From Amarolinea aalborgensis (GTDB taxonomy: Bacteria > Chloroflexota > Anaerolineae > SSC4 > Amarolineaceae): 64,000 nt of DNA. The stretch spans positions 325,282 through 389,281 of the forward strand of contig NZ_UETR01000005.1 in assembly GCF_900491745.1 (NCBI RefSeq), in the 5' to 3' direction. The translations under genes and the position numbers were made by a program. Each line of letters starts with the position of its first letter. Within the stretch, counting starts at the first letter, position 1. The notes under the pieces are model-generated. The model saw only the letters and a program-made list of their open reading frames with translations. It had not been told where the DNA came from and made no database searches. Below, piece after piece: positions 52,291-59,849 of the stretch.

Positions 52291-52386
52291 GACAGGATTT
52301 ACAGGATTCACAGGATAATTGGCTCTTTGTGGCGATTATTTTGCACACCGGAGAGCAAGAATCCTGTTCATCCTGTCAATCCTGTC
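52291..52386. repeat. Inverted ACAGGAT-type dispersed repeat
   Basis: Left arm 52291-52316 holds three ACAGGAT words at nine to ten base spacing. Right arm 52361-52386 is its near-perfect reverse complement (ATCCTGT words), with 44 bases between. This widespread repeat type can fold as one long hairpin. It occupies the 268-base gap between two genes. Confidence 0.8.
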
Positions 52387-52442
52387 CAAGCAGCGCATAA
52401 TTTCAGCAGTTGCGCGTGAGAAGGGAGAGAACACGGTTCGTT

Positions 52443-53237
52443 ATGCAAACAACGATCAATGGCTTTGAGATGGCGTTTGAGGATCACGGCGAGGGGTTGG
52501 CGGTCGTGCTGATCCACGGCTACCCCTTGCAGCGCGCGATCTGGGCGCCGCAGGTGGAGGCCTTACGGCCGCGCTTTCGGGTCATCACCCCGGATCTGCG
52601 CGGCTTTGGCGAGTCGCAGGTGACCGCCGGGCCGTATACGATGGAAATGCTGGCCGATGATGTACATGCGCTGCTGCAAGCCCGCGGCGTGCGCACGGCC
52701 GTCGTCGGCGGTCATTCGATGGGCGGCTATGTCGCGCTCGCGTTTGCGCGCCAGTATCCTGAGATGCTGCGCGGACTGATCCTGGTCAACACCCGGCCGG
52801 GCGCGGACAGCGCCGAAGGCAAGGCCAATCGGCAGGCGGCCGCGGTCAAAGCCAGGCAGCAGGGCAGCCAGGCCATCGCCGACGACATGCTGCCCAAGCT
52901 CCTCTCGCCGGTCACGCTGCAGAGTCAGCCGGCGCTCGTCGCTCAGGTGCACGGATGGATGGCCGCGACCGCGGTTGAAGCGCTGGCCCACGCGCAGCTC
53001 GGCATGGCTGGCCGCCGCGACAGCCAGGACGTGCTGGAATCGCTCTTCCTGCCGGTGCAGGTCATCACGGGCGCGGACGATAAGCTGATCCCCGTGAGCG
53101 AATCGGAAGCGATGGCGCGCACCGTCCCTGGCGCCCGCCTGGCGATTCTGGAGGATGCCGGTCACCTCGCCAGCCTGGAGGCGCCGGCCGCGTTCAACGT
53201 CGCGCTGTGGGACTTCCTCACGGTGCAGGTGGCGTAG
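52443..53237 (+). CDS. Alpha/beta hydrolase
   Basis: 264 aa. The oxyanion region VVLIHGYPLQR, the nucleophile elbow GGHSMGGYVAL (Ser), the acidic ITGADDKLIPVSE and the histidine in EDAGHLASLEAP make a complete triad in a HGY/P-loop alpha/beta hydrolase. Substrate unknown. Starts at ATG 52443, the first with the family-like N-terminus MQTTINGFEMAFEDHGEG. Confidence 0.88.
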   Translation: MQTTINGFEMAFEDHGEGLAVVLIHGYPLQRAIWAPQVEALRPRFRVITPDLRGFGESQVTAGPYTMEMLADDVHALLQARGVRTAVVGGHSMGGYVALAFARQYPEMLRGLILVNTRPGADSAEGKANRQAAAVKARQQGSQAIADDMLPKLLSPVTLQSQPALVAQVHGWMAATAVEALAHAQLGMAGRRDSQDVLESLFLPVQVITGADDKLIPVSESEAMARTVPGARLAILEDAGHLASLEAPAAFNVALWDFLTVQVA

Positions 53238-53254
53238 CAAACGCGGGTAGAAAT

Positions 53255-53284
53255 TTGCCGGAAACCGCGCCCCTGTGGTAAAAT
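53255..53284 (+). promoter_or_regulatory. Promoter of tRNA-Lys
   Basis: TTGCCG (53255-53260), 18-base spacer, TAAAAT (53279-53284), 23 bases before the tRNA. Confidence 0.55.
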
Positions 53285-53307
53285 TTCACCTGTCAGCCAA
53301 GCAAGCT

Positions 53308-53380
53308 GGCCCGCTAGCTCAATTGGCAGAGCAAATGACTCTTAATCATTGGGTTTAGGGTTCGAGTCCCTGGCGGGTCA
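53308..53380 (+). tRNA. tRNA-Lys (CTT anticodon)
   Basis: 73 bases, CCA not encoded. Acceptor GGCCCGC/GCGGGTC (one G-U). The anticodon stem AATGA/TCATT holds the loop CTCTTAA, giving CTT, which reads AAG. T-arm TAGGGTTCGAGTCCCTG. It stands at the left edge of the minus-strand defence island. Confidence 0.95.
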
Positions 53381-53387
53381 TCGAAGA

Positions 53388-53422
53388 AAGACAGGACTAC
53401 AGTTGGTAGTCCTGTCTTTTTT
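53388..53422. terminator. Terminator between tRNA-Lys and the converging MFS gene
   Basis: Stem AAGACAGGACTAC (53388-53400) with 53406-53418, five-base loop, six T on the plus strand. A-rich on the other side, so it may serve both directions; it abuts the MFS stop. Confidence 0.9.
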
Positions 53423-54633
53423 CATTCCGGCGCCCCACGCGTGGACTGGCGGTGCAACACGAGCAGGATGACGATCAGCGTCGCCAGGTAGATGGGGATC
53501 GCTTCCAGCGAGGTGTAGCGCGCCAGGGTGCCCGCAACCGTGGGCAGCAGCGCGGCGCCCAGGCCGGCGGCGCTGATCTGCATGCCGATGGTGTTGGCGG
53601 CATGGCGCATGCTGACGCGGCCGCTGGTGCCAGAGACCAGGGCGGGGAAGATCGGCGCCACGGCAAAGCCGACCAGCCCGACGCCGAACAGGCTCACCGC
53701 CTGGCTGGGGTTCCACCACAAGAGCAGCGCGCCGGCCAGCGCGCCCAGCAGGCTGATCTGCACGAGCCGGTTGGCGCCCACGCGCGGCGCGTACAGCCCG
53801 GCCACGACGCGGCCCACGGTGAACGTGCCCCAATAGCTGCCCGCCCACAGGCCCGCCACCGCGGGCCCAATGCCGCGCGACTCGGTCAGCAGCGTGTAGG
53901 CCCACAGCCCCAGGGTGACTTCGATGCCGGTGTAGAGGAAGAACATCAGGATGCTGAGCCACGCGCGCGGCTGGCGCAGCGTCTCACGCAGCGGCGTCTG
54001 AAAATCGGTCAGGCGCATATCGGCCTGGTCTACTCTGGCGGCCCCGTTCTGCCGCCACCGGGAGGCGGTGACGGCAAAGCAGCCCGCCAACACGAGTTGG
54101 GCGACGCCAACCACGACATAGCCGACGCGCCACGCCCCGGTCAGCTTCAGGCCGGTGGTCATGATGATCGGGCCGAGCGTGATGCCGACGCCGAAACTGG
54201 CGTGCAGCCACTGCATCAGGCTTTCGCCGTGGTGCGAGGCGATGTAGGTATTGATGCCGGCGTCAATCGCGCCGGCGCCCAGCCCGGCGACCAGGCCAAA
54301 CGGAACGAGCGTAATCCACGATGGCGCCAGGGTGTAGCCCAGCAGGCTGCCGCCGGTCGCGGCGCAGCTCGCGGCCAGCAGCCCGCCGACCCCCAGCCGC
54401 GCGGTGATGCGGCCGCTGAAGAAGCTGGAGGTGAGATAGCCGGCCGTGGATGCCACGAGCAGCATGCCCAGCGCGTCCAGCGGCAGCGCGAAGTCCGCGC
54501 GCATCGAGGGCCAGGCCACGCCCAGCAGCCCGTCAGGCAGACCGAGGGAAATAAACGCCACATAGGCCAACAGCACCAGGCCGATTTTCAACGGCCGCTT
54601 CTGTGTGATGGATGCCAAAGTCTGGTTCTCCAT
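53422..54633 (-). CDS. MFS transporter (YbjJ/FucP-like)
   Basis: 403 aa with twelve helices. The stretch AGAIDAGINTYIASHHGESLMQWLHASFG with GVGITLGPIIM is typical of a sugar-type MFS group that includes YbjJ and FucP relatives. It has no N-terminal extension. Its ATG overlaps the ptuB stop as TAATG, so it is translated in the same transcript as the Septu-like genes; whether that has meaning for defence is unclear. It ends at the terminator next to tRNA-Lys. Confidence 0.85.
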   Translation of the reverse strand: MENQTLASITQKRPLKIGLVLLAYVAFISLGLPDGLLGVAWPSMRADFALPLDALGMLLVASTAGYLTSSFFSGRITARLGVGGLLAASCAATGGSLLGYTLAPSWITLVPFGLVAGLGAGAIDAGINTYIASHHGESLMQWLHASFGVGITLGPIIMTTGLKLTGAWRVGYVVVGVAQLVLAGCFAVTASRWRQNGAARVDQADMRLTDFQTPLRETLRQPRAWLSILMFFLYTGIEVTLGLWAYTLLTESRGIGPAVAGLWAGSYWGTFTVGRVVAGLYAPRVGANRLVQISLLGALAGALLLWWNPSQAVSLFGVGLVGFAVAPIFPALVSGTSGRVSMRHAANTIGMQISAAGLGAALLPTVAGTLARYTSLEAIPIYLATLIVILLVLHRQSTRGAPE

Positions 54634-55346
54634 TAGTCAAGAGGCAGGCACCAGTGGGCGATCAGGGAATCGAAGTCAGGTCGAGCCTCCCGCAAGGCTT
54701 CCAGGAGCGGCGTGTATTTGCTGGATCTCAGAATGAATTGACGAATCATGCCCAGATAGGGCGCTCCCGCCTGTAGATGATCCGCTAACTGATCCCATGC
54801 GGCCGCGGCATCTTGTTGCGACTGAGGCTGCACAATGCGAAGTATGCAGCCGATGACTTCCAAGAACCTGCGACGCCGTTCATCTTGCAGCGCCGCGCGT
54901 TGATCAAAGCCGAGCAATTGGGTTGTGATCCTGCCGCGCGCCAGCGTTATCTCAGACGTGGGCATGGGTGTGACGGCGCCGGTCTCGAAGTCGAAATAGA
55001 GGAAAGAGAGTGGCTCGTCGTGGCGAGGATTAACCATCCGTCGTCCCTGGGCGTCCTGAGGTTGATGATCCAGCTTTTTGGATTGGCATACATCGCAGGC
55101 CAGGACGTAATTCTCCCAGTCCCAGCGTGCGTACAGGTCAGTCTGCGGAACGAAATGGTCTACCGTCTGCGCCTCAATTCGCTCGCAGTAGCCGCACTTG
55201 TGGTGAAAAGCTTCCACCAACGCCTGCTTGACTGCCCGTGCTGGTGTTGAGCCGGCAAGGCTATTCCACGGCTTCGCGTGAGCCTGCTGGCGATCGAGGT
55301 AGGCCTGCAGGTTGGTCGGCAACCGGGGACAGTCAACCCTGATCAT
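54633..55346 (-). CDS. ptuB: Septu-like HNH nuclease PtuB (TIGR02646-type)
   Basis: 237 aa. The HNH/zinc finger is clear: HKCGYCERIEAQTVDHFVPQ followed by WDWENYVLACDVCQSKK, giving C-x2-C, D-H and C-x2-C positions around the His metal site. This is the layout of the nuclease partner of Septu defence, which cuts nucleic acid on phage infection. It overlaps ptuA by 14 bases. The gene order ATPase then HNH matches Septu; retrons with PtuAB effectors would need a reverse transcriptase, which is absent. Confidence 0.82.
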   Translation of the reverse strand: MIRVDCPRLPTNLQAYLDRQQAHAKPWNSLAGSTPARAVKQALVEAFHHKCGYCERIEAQTVDHFVPQTDLYARWDWENYVLACDVCQSKKLDHQPQDAQGRRMVNPRHDEPLSFLYFDFETGAVTPMPTSEITLARGRITTQLLGFDQRAALQDERRRRFLEVIGCILRIVQPQSQQDAAAAWDQLADHLQAGAPYLGMIRQFILRSSKYTPLLEALREARPDFDSLIAHWCLPLD

Positions 55347-56733
55347 GATTCTTCTGCTTCTGCTTAGTGCGGAGAAATGTATCTACCTGGTTCTGGATGG
55401 CCGCATACCTGCTCATTTCCTCAGCGTTGTCTCCAGGTGGTGAGAGGTGTTGATCCAGCCATCGGTTCAGGTCATCCAATTCGAGTCCTTCTTTGAGATC
55501 GAGTTGGCCGGTGCTGGCTCGCGCCTGGAGTTCCGCATGGCGTCTGATTTTGTCTTCGGTTTCAGGATCGCGCAGGTCAGAGACGCTAAACAGCACGTGA
55601 AGAATCTGGTCCGCGCGCCAACCCTTGACCGAAGGCGGATCTTGATACGCGCTCACGCGGTCCGGTGTCATGGCATCCGGCCGGAGGATGAACACGCCAT
55701 TTTCGTCGGCCGCCTGTGGAATGAACGGACTGTGTGTCGCCACGATGAACTGAAGTCCTGGGAACTGCGTAGGCAACCAAAAACCGATCTGCCGTTGCCA
55801 GACGGGATGCAGATGCGCATCTAGCTCGTCTATCAGGACTACACCTTCCACGGTGATGACGCCCTCATCGCTGATCCAGTCCTTCACGTCGTCATATGTT
55901 TCGTCCAGGCGCCGGAGCAAGTCGGCGGCCAGGGCAAGCATGCTCCGATAGCCATCACTGAGATCAGGCATCGCAGTGTCGCTGCGATACGGGGTATCAA
56001 AAAAGGCTCCGTCAGGGCCGATCCGTGAAAGTTTGACGCCAGCAGGCAGCAAATGGTCCAGCACCTTCTTGACGGCAGCCTTGACACGCTGGGCGCGCCG
56101 ACCCGCTTCGGTGTCCTCCCGGCTGCGATGATCGAGTCTTGTGAGCCAGTCGGTCAGATCTTCCAGGGCTGCATCCTCTCTGAAGAGCGTGATAAAGCGG
56201 GCTTCCTTCTGACCGGGGTACATGAGCCGGATCGTGTCCGGCGCGCCGCCGAGCAGGCGCCGAAAAGGACCGTATCCGGCCGCAAACCAACCAGCTGATT
56301 TCTCGGAGAGCAGGCCGCGTTTCAGGGCATTGAGTTGATCCTTCGTGCCCTCGAAGACCAGCGTAGGGCGGTCGTAAATCAACCCGCTGATGCTTACTTC
56401 GACATCGCCAGTGACGGCGTAGGAGGCCGTATAAGGCTCCCGGCGCGGCCTACCTCTTTCGGTCAACTGATCATTTTGTCCCGCAATGACCTCGGCCACG
56501 AGTTGGCCCTTGGTTTGACCAAAACGGACCCAGCCGTCAAGCCGGGCCAGGCGATTGGAAGGATCAGGCCCCATCAACGCCATCGCGATGGCCTGCAGCA
56601 CGGTGCTCTTGCCGGTGCCGTTCTCGCCCAGGATAACGCTCCAACGCTTGACTTGTCCGTCGTCACCCATTAGATTCAGCTCGACACGACCGAAGCACTT
56701 GATATTCTCGATCATCACTCTTTTCAGGTACAT
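55333..56733 (-). CDS. ptuA: Septu-like SMC/ABC-type ATPase PtuA
   Basis: 466 aa. N-terminal MIENIKCFGRVELNL, Walker A LGENGTGKSTVLQAIAMAL, the ABC-like signature area LSDGYRSMLALAADLL, Walker B GVVLIDELDAHLHPVWQ and the H-loop FIVATHSPFI. This is an OLD/SMC-like ATPase without a TOPRIM domain, as in Septu PtuA. It forms with PtuB a nuclease complex. The upstream antitoxin-like gene overlaps its start by ten bases. Confidence 0.83.
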   Translation of the reverse strand: MYLKRVMIENIKCFGRVELNLMGDDGQVKRWSVILGENGTGKSTVLQAIAMALMGPDPSNRLARLDGWVRFGQTKGQLVAEVIAGQNDQLTERGRPRREPYTASYAVTGDVEVSISGLIYDRPTLVFEGTKDQLNALKRGLLSEKSAGWFAAGYGPFRRLLGGAPDTIRLMYPGQKEARFITLFREDAALEDLTDWLTRLDHRSREDTEAGRRAQRVKAAVKKVLDHLLPAGVKLSRIGPDGAFFDTPYRSDTAMPDLSDGYRSMLALAADLLRRLDETYDDVKDWISDEGVITVEGVVLIDELDAHLHPVWQRQIGFWLPTQFPGLQFIVATHSPFIPQAADENGVFILRPDAMTPDRVSAYQDPPSVKGWRADQILHVLFSVSDLRDPETEDKIRRHAELQARASTGQLDLKEGLELDDLNRWLDQHLSPPGDNAEEMSRYAAIQNQVDTFLRTKQKQKNHDQG

Positions 56734-57041
56734 GCAAGTCGTCTCCTGGGAAGTTCCGGATTGGCGATTTCGCGCAAGGCCCGTTCGCGCAATTGGCGGA
56801 ACTCCGCGCGATGCTGGTCATAGGCGGCCTGCCATCGTGCATCCTCGGCCTGCATTTCGGCCTCGGTATCGTTCAGCCAATCGTCTTCTTCGACGTGCGG
56901 AGCGTCAGGCGGCGCCGGCTGCGCCTGCAGAAAGCGGGCAAAGTCATAGACTTGGGCGGCGCGATCGGGCGGCAGCGAGGCGACCAATTCGGCAACCACC
57001 TGCGCATAGTCTCGAGATCGGGACATCGTATTGGCGGGCAT
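56724..57041 (-). CDS. Antitoxin-like small protein (DUF2281-type N-terminus) upstream of ptuA
   Basis: 105 aa. Residues 8-35 (YAQVVAELVASLPPDRAAQV then YDFARFLQAQ) resemble the DUF2281/VapB-like motif of many antitoxin-like proteins. The rest is acidic and helical (DTEAEMQAEDARWQAAYDQH) and ends RRRLACT. GGAG lies eight bases before the ATG at 57041. It overlaps ptuA by ten bases, so it is in the same transcript. No toxin gene follows; it could be an orphan antitoxin or an accessory of the Septu-like pair. Confidence 0.6.
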   Translation of the reverse strand: MPANTMSRSRDYAQVVAELVASLPPDRAAQVYDFARFLQAQPAPPDAPHVEEDDWLNDTEAEMQAEDARWQAAYDQHRAEFRQLRERALREIANPELPRRRLACT

Positions 57042-57078
57042 TGCTTTTTCTCCATGCCTGGCCTTCGTGAGGCCAGCA

Positions 57079-57234
57079 TCAACCATCATCGTTCAACCTG
57101 GCCTCATTGTACCACGCCACAGATAGCCGGACAACTGTCATGTTTGGAAGGGTCAGGCCTGGGATGGGCTCAATCGTGTGCAGCGGCTGGCAGGCGGCTT
57201 TGAGAATGGTGTAGGCGGCGTCGAGGTAGGCCAT
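57079..57234 (-). pseudogene. HARE-HTH-like N-terminal fragment, 51 codons
   Basis: Opens MAYLDAAYTILKAACQPLH, which resembles the start of HARE-HTH domains found in restriction and chromatin-linked proteins, then loses similarity within 20 residues and stops. Probably a remnant. Similarity is over a short stretch, so it is tentative. Confidence 0.35.
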
Positions 57235-57296
57235 ACAGTGGAATCCTCGCTTATGGTCTAGGTCAACAGCGTGAATACGCCCGCGATTTCCTTTGG

Positions 57297-57674
57297 CTAT
57301 CCCAAGACGTACTTACTGATGGCCTTGTTGAAGGTAACAATGTCAAATCCCCCCTTGATCTCAAAGTGGATTTTCCCAATCGAGCTGATGTAGATTTCCA
57401 ATTCACAATCACGATCGAATGCGCCAGCGGTTTCCACGGAAAACGTTTGTACCTTGCTGTAGGGGATCGAAGTGTAATCGACTTTCTTTCCCGTGAGTCC
57501 TTGTACATTCGCGGCGATGATCCGCTTGTTCGTGAATACAAGTTGGTCTCGGACACTTCTAAATACGGAAAGGACCATCTCCCCTTCGATGAGGAAATGA
57601 TTGATTGGCTCAAGCATCTGGTTGGACGGAATTGGTTCAAGCTTAAAGACGCCGCCCTTCGAAAAGTCGATCAT
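57297..57674 (-). CDS. Bacterial PH-domain protein
   Basis: 125 aa. The motif LVFTNKRIIAANVQG then KKVDYTSIPYSKVQTFSVE is that of the short bacterial PH domain (bPH). It is soluble, with no membrane segment. The gene is markedly more AT-rich than its neighbours, which suggests recent arrival. It lies in the defence island between the HARE-like fragment and the truncated DUF4268 gene. Role unknown. Confidence 0.75.
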   Translation of the reverse strand: MIDFSKGGVFKLEPIPSNQMLEPINHFLIEGEMVLSVFRSVRDQLVFTNKRIIAANVQGLTGKKVDYTSIPYSKVQTFSVETAGAFDRDCELEIYISSIGKIHFEIKGGFDIVTFNKAISKYVLG

Positions 57675-57717
57675 ATTTTTCTCCTCTATGTTTCTCGTCA
57701 GTCTATCGGGGCAAGTG

Positions 57718-58605
57718 CTATCCGAACTTGAGTCGATGTATCTCGGGCTTGAATGCCCGTTCGAGCCGGATCATGGCATCAATCATTTGATCTTGGATCT
57801 CAGGCCAGCGGTGTTGATCCAGCAATCCACCGCCAGGAAGCAGAAACCGCACCCGGCAGGCGCGCTTGGCGTCCAGTCGTTGCCACTCCAGCGGTTTACC
57901 GAAGTCCGCCTCGATCTCCGCCTTGCGGGTGTAGAGCGCGTCGAAGATTCGCTTGTTCTGGTCGGCGTTACCCCGGTCAATGTAAAACTCAACCTGGGCA
58001 TCTTCCATACGGATGGCGTACGTGTAAGCTAATCCACTTTTCCCGGCACTGGCGTTGATCCAGTTTTCGGTTCCTGGCGCGATGCGTGCATGCAGCGGCG
58101 TCCTGCTCCGGGCACGCTCCAGGAGCTGTTTCCAGAACTCCAGGCGCAATAGGTGGCGTTCGGCCAGCTCATTCTTCTGCTCGCCGGCCTGGCGCGCCTC
58201 GCGGGTCGGACCAGCCACCACGGTGAACTTCGGCGCTGGCGCCGAGTCGCCGATGCGGTACGCCTCTATTTGCAGCAGATAGAACGCCATGTCCGCCGGC
58301 AGAACTTCGTTCAGCCAGTGCACCGCGCGTTCATGTTCGGGCCGCGGATGGCTTGTGATCCACACGGCCGTCTTGGCATCCAGGTTACTCAAGTAGGTAA
58401 TCAACTTGCCCAAGTGATCGTGGTTCGTGCCCTCGAGCTGGTTTTCGATCACGACCAGGTGATCCCGGCCGTCGTCAGCCAGGATGTCGGCCGAAAAGAC
58501 GCCAGCCGCAGCCTCCCGCTGCACCAGGGTGAGTTGGGGAATGCCGAGCGTCTCGCCCAGCAGGTCGAGGTTTTCGGAGAGCCATGTCGTGAAGTCCCTG
58601 GCTTC
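57718..58605 (-). pseudogene. 5'-truncated DUF4268 protein gene
   Basis: The frame carries VQREAAAGVFSADILADD and VVIENQLEGTNHDHLGKLITYLSNLDAK, a PD-(D/E)xK-like half, then the DUF4268 C-terminal half (EFWKQLLERAR onward). Similarity extends in frame upstream to HEARDFTTWLSENLDLLGETLG at about 58605. There it loses its first 15-20 codons, meets unrelated sequence and a TGA at the edge of the repeat array. A GTG at 58524 could still start a 268 aa product. Such proteins often lie in restriction loci. Confidence 0.6.
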
Positions 58606-58639
58606 ATGTAAGGGGGATGGGTGAGGCGGGAGTTCTGGA

Positions 58640-58890
58640 TCACGAATTCACGAAGCGCCACGAAGCTCGCGAAGCACGAAGAGCACGAAACTCCCCGCGG
58701 CGCGCGCCTTCGCGACTTCGCGCTTCGTGTCCTTCGCGTGCCTTCGCGCCTTCGCGACTTCGCGACTTCGCGCTTCGTGTCCTTCGCGTGCCTTCGCGCC
58801 TTCGCGCCTTCGCGACTTCGCGCTTCGTGTCCTTCGCGTGCCTTCGCGCCTTCGCGATCCAGGTTCCCTTCGCGCCTCCATGATCCAATT
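58640..58890. repeat. Repeat array with 50-bp period at a deletion junction
   Basis: CGCTTCGTGTCCTTCGCGTG recurs at 58721, 58771 and 58821, an exact 50-base period of CTTCGCG-type words. On the left, 58640-58690 holds the same words in reverse orientation (CACGAAG, GCGAAG), so the whole can fold back. It separates the hsdM remnant from the truncated DUF4268 gene and keeps several frames open with Arg/Ala/Lys-rich translation. Confidence 0.85.
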
Positions 58891-58918
58891 CCCCTACAAC
58901 TCCCCCGAAACGCCTGGG

Positions 58919-59051
58919 CCAGGTGCTCGGTGTACTGCATCACCCCGCCCACGTTGTTGTCGCGGCGCAAGATGTCGCACGCGCGCCACATGTCGCTGCG
59001 CAGGGTCTCGTTGGTTTGGCGTTTGGTCATTGCCATGCGGTCAGCCATCAT
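58919..59051 (-). pseudogene. hsdM: hsdM remnant: first 44 codons of a type I DNA methyltransferase
   Basis: MTKRQTNETLRSDMWRACDI then LRRDNNVGGVMQYTEHLA is the N-terminal helical domain of HsdM. Similarity ends at about 58919, where WLLFLKF would be expected; the frame then runs into the repeat array. No methyltransferase motifs (such as NPPF) and no hsdS gene are found. The start overlaps the HEPN stop, as expected for an operon. Confidence 0.75.
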
Positions 59052-59460
59052 ATCCGGGGAGGGCCTGACGGTGTGGGGCAGGCAAAGTGGCAGTCACGAT
59101 CCCAAAGACCTCTTCAGCCAGCAGCAGCGCATCCGTCGCCGCTGCCTGCTCTGGCCAGAAATCCAGGTCATAACGCACCAGAACACCGTAATCGGTGGCC
59201 TCGGTGAGGTCTAGCCCGGACAGTCCAGGTAATGGCGCGAGTGCCAGGCAAGCGGCTTGCAACTCATCCAGGTCATGTGTGTGCGGTATCGCCTGCTTCC
59301 GCAGCGCCAGGAATCCCTTCAACGTCTTCTCGATAGCCTGCTGCGCGTGAAAACAAGCCGTGTCATAAGGCCCATCGCCGTCCACGACTAACCTTGCAGC
59401 GCTGATGTCGCTGGCAGCTTTGACCAGCCAACCGCGTGCCAGATCAACTTCATTGTTCAT
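59041..59460 (-). CDS. HEPN-domain protein (HepT-like)
   Basis: 139 aa helical protein. The HEPN pattern ACFHAQQAIEKTLKGFLALR then HTHDLDELQAACLAL is clear. In MNT-HEPN systems the HEPN partner is an RNase toxin silenced by nucleotide transfer from the MNT protein. A strict R-x4-H-x-Y toxin motif is not seen, so activity is uncertain. It overlaps the MNT gene by 11 bases and the hsdM remnant downstream. Confidence 0.8.
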   Translation of the reverse strand: MNNEVDLARGWLVKAASDISAARLVVDGDGPYDTACFHAQQAIEKTLKGFLALRKQAIPHTHDLDELQAACLALAPLPGLSGLDLTEATDYGVLVRYDLDFWPEQAAATDALLLAEEVFGIVTATLPAPHRQALPGYDG

Positions 59461-59791
59461 AGAGGACGATCCCTTCGCTCAAGGCCGCGGTAATGAACGC
59501 ATTAGGCACCTCGCGCCACTCGGCCACCTCCTCCGGCGTCCACACCAGGATGTCCTTGGCCGGCGCCAGGCCGACCAGCGCTCGACGGTAGCGCGCCGCG
59601 CGGCGGTAGCGCGGCTGGTCCGACGGCTCGATCAGCAGCAGATCATAGTCGCTATCGGGCCGTGCGTCACCGCGTGCGCGCGAGCCAAACAAGACGATCT
59701 TCTGAGGGTTTCCGGTGGCCCTGATCCGGTGGACCATCTCTTTGAGCGAAGCGTCCAACCTTGCGCGCTCGGTCGCTGCTGGCTTTGCCAT
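59450..59791 (-). CDS. Minimal nucleotidyltransferase (MNT, MntA-like)
   Basis: 113 aa. The active-site signature VLFGSRARGDARPDSDYDLLL (G-S...D-x-D) is intact. MntA-type enzymes add nucleotides to their HEPN partner and so act as antitoxins. Located 58 bases after hsdR and overlapping the HEPN gene, between parts of a type I restriction locus. Confidence 0.85.
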   Translation of the reverse strand: MAKPAATERARLDASLKEMVHRIRATGNPQKIVLFGSRARGDARPDSDYDLLLIEPSDQPRYRRAARYRRALVGLAPAKDILVWTPEEVAEWREVPNAFITAALSEGIVLYEQ

Positions 59792-59849
59792 ATCCCCTCC
59801 AATTGCTTCTCATTTCCTTACCTTCGTTGAAGTATACCATACGGCCGCT

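Noticed and set aside
53452..54636. 394-codon open frame opposite the MFS gene
   Set aside because: Antisense shadow of a clear twelve-helix transporter; very Gln/Arg/Gly-rich and without domains.
54633..56733. Retron with PtuAB effectors
   Set aside because: No reverse transcriptase or msr/msd-like structure is found next to ptuA/ptuB.
54633..56733. Gabija system
   Set aside because: The ATPase lacks a TOPRIM domain and the partner is an HNH nuclease, not a UvrD-like helicase.
58640..58890. CRISPR array
   Set aside because: The 50-bp period has no distinct spacers: the units are near-identical throughout and no cas genes are near.
58449..59051. 200-codon frame as a genuine single gene
   Set aside because: It joins the hsdM start, repeat-encoded sequence and an out-of-frame piece of DUF4268, so it is treated as a chimaeric remnant.
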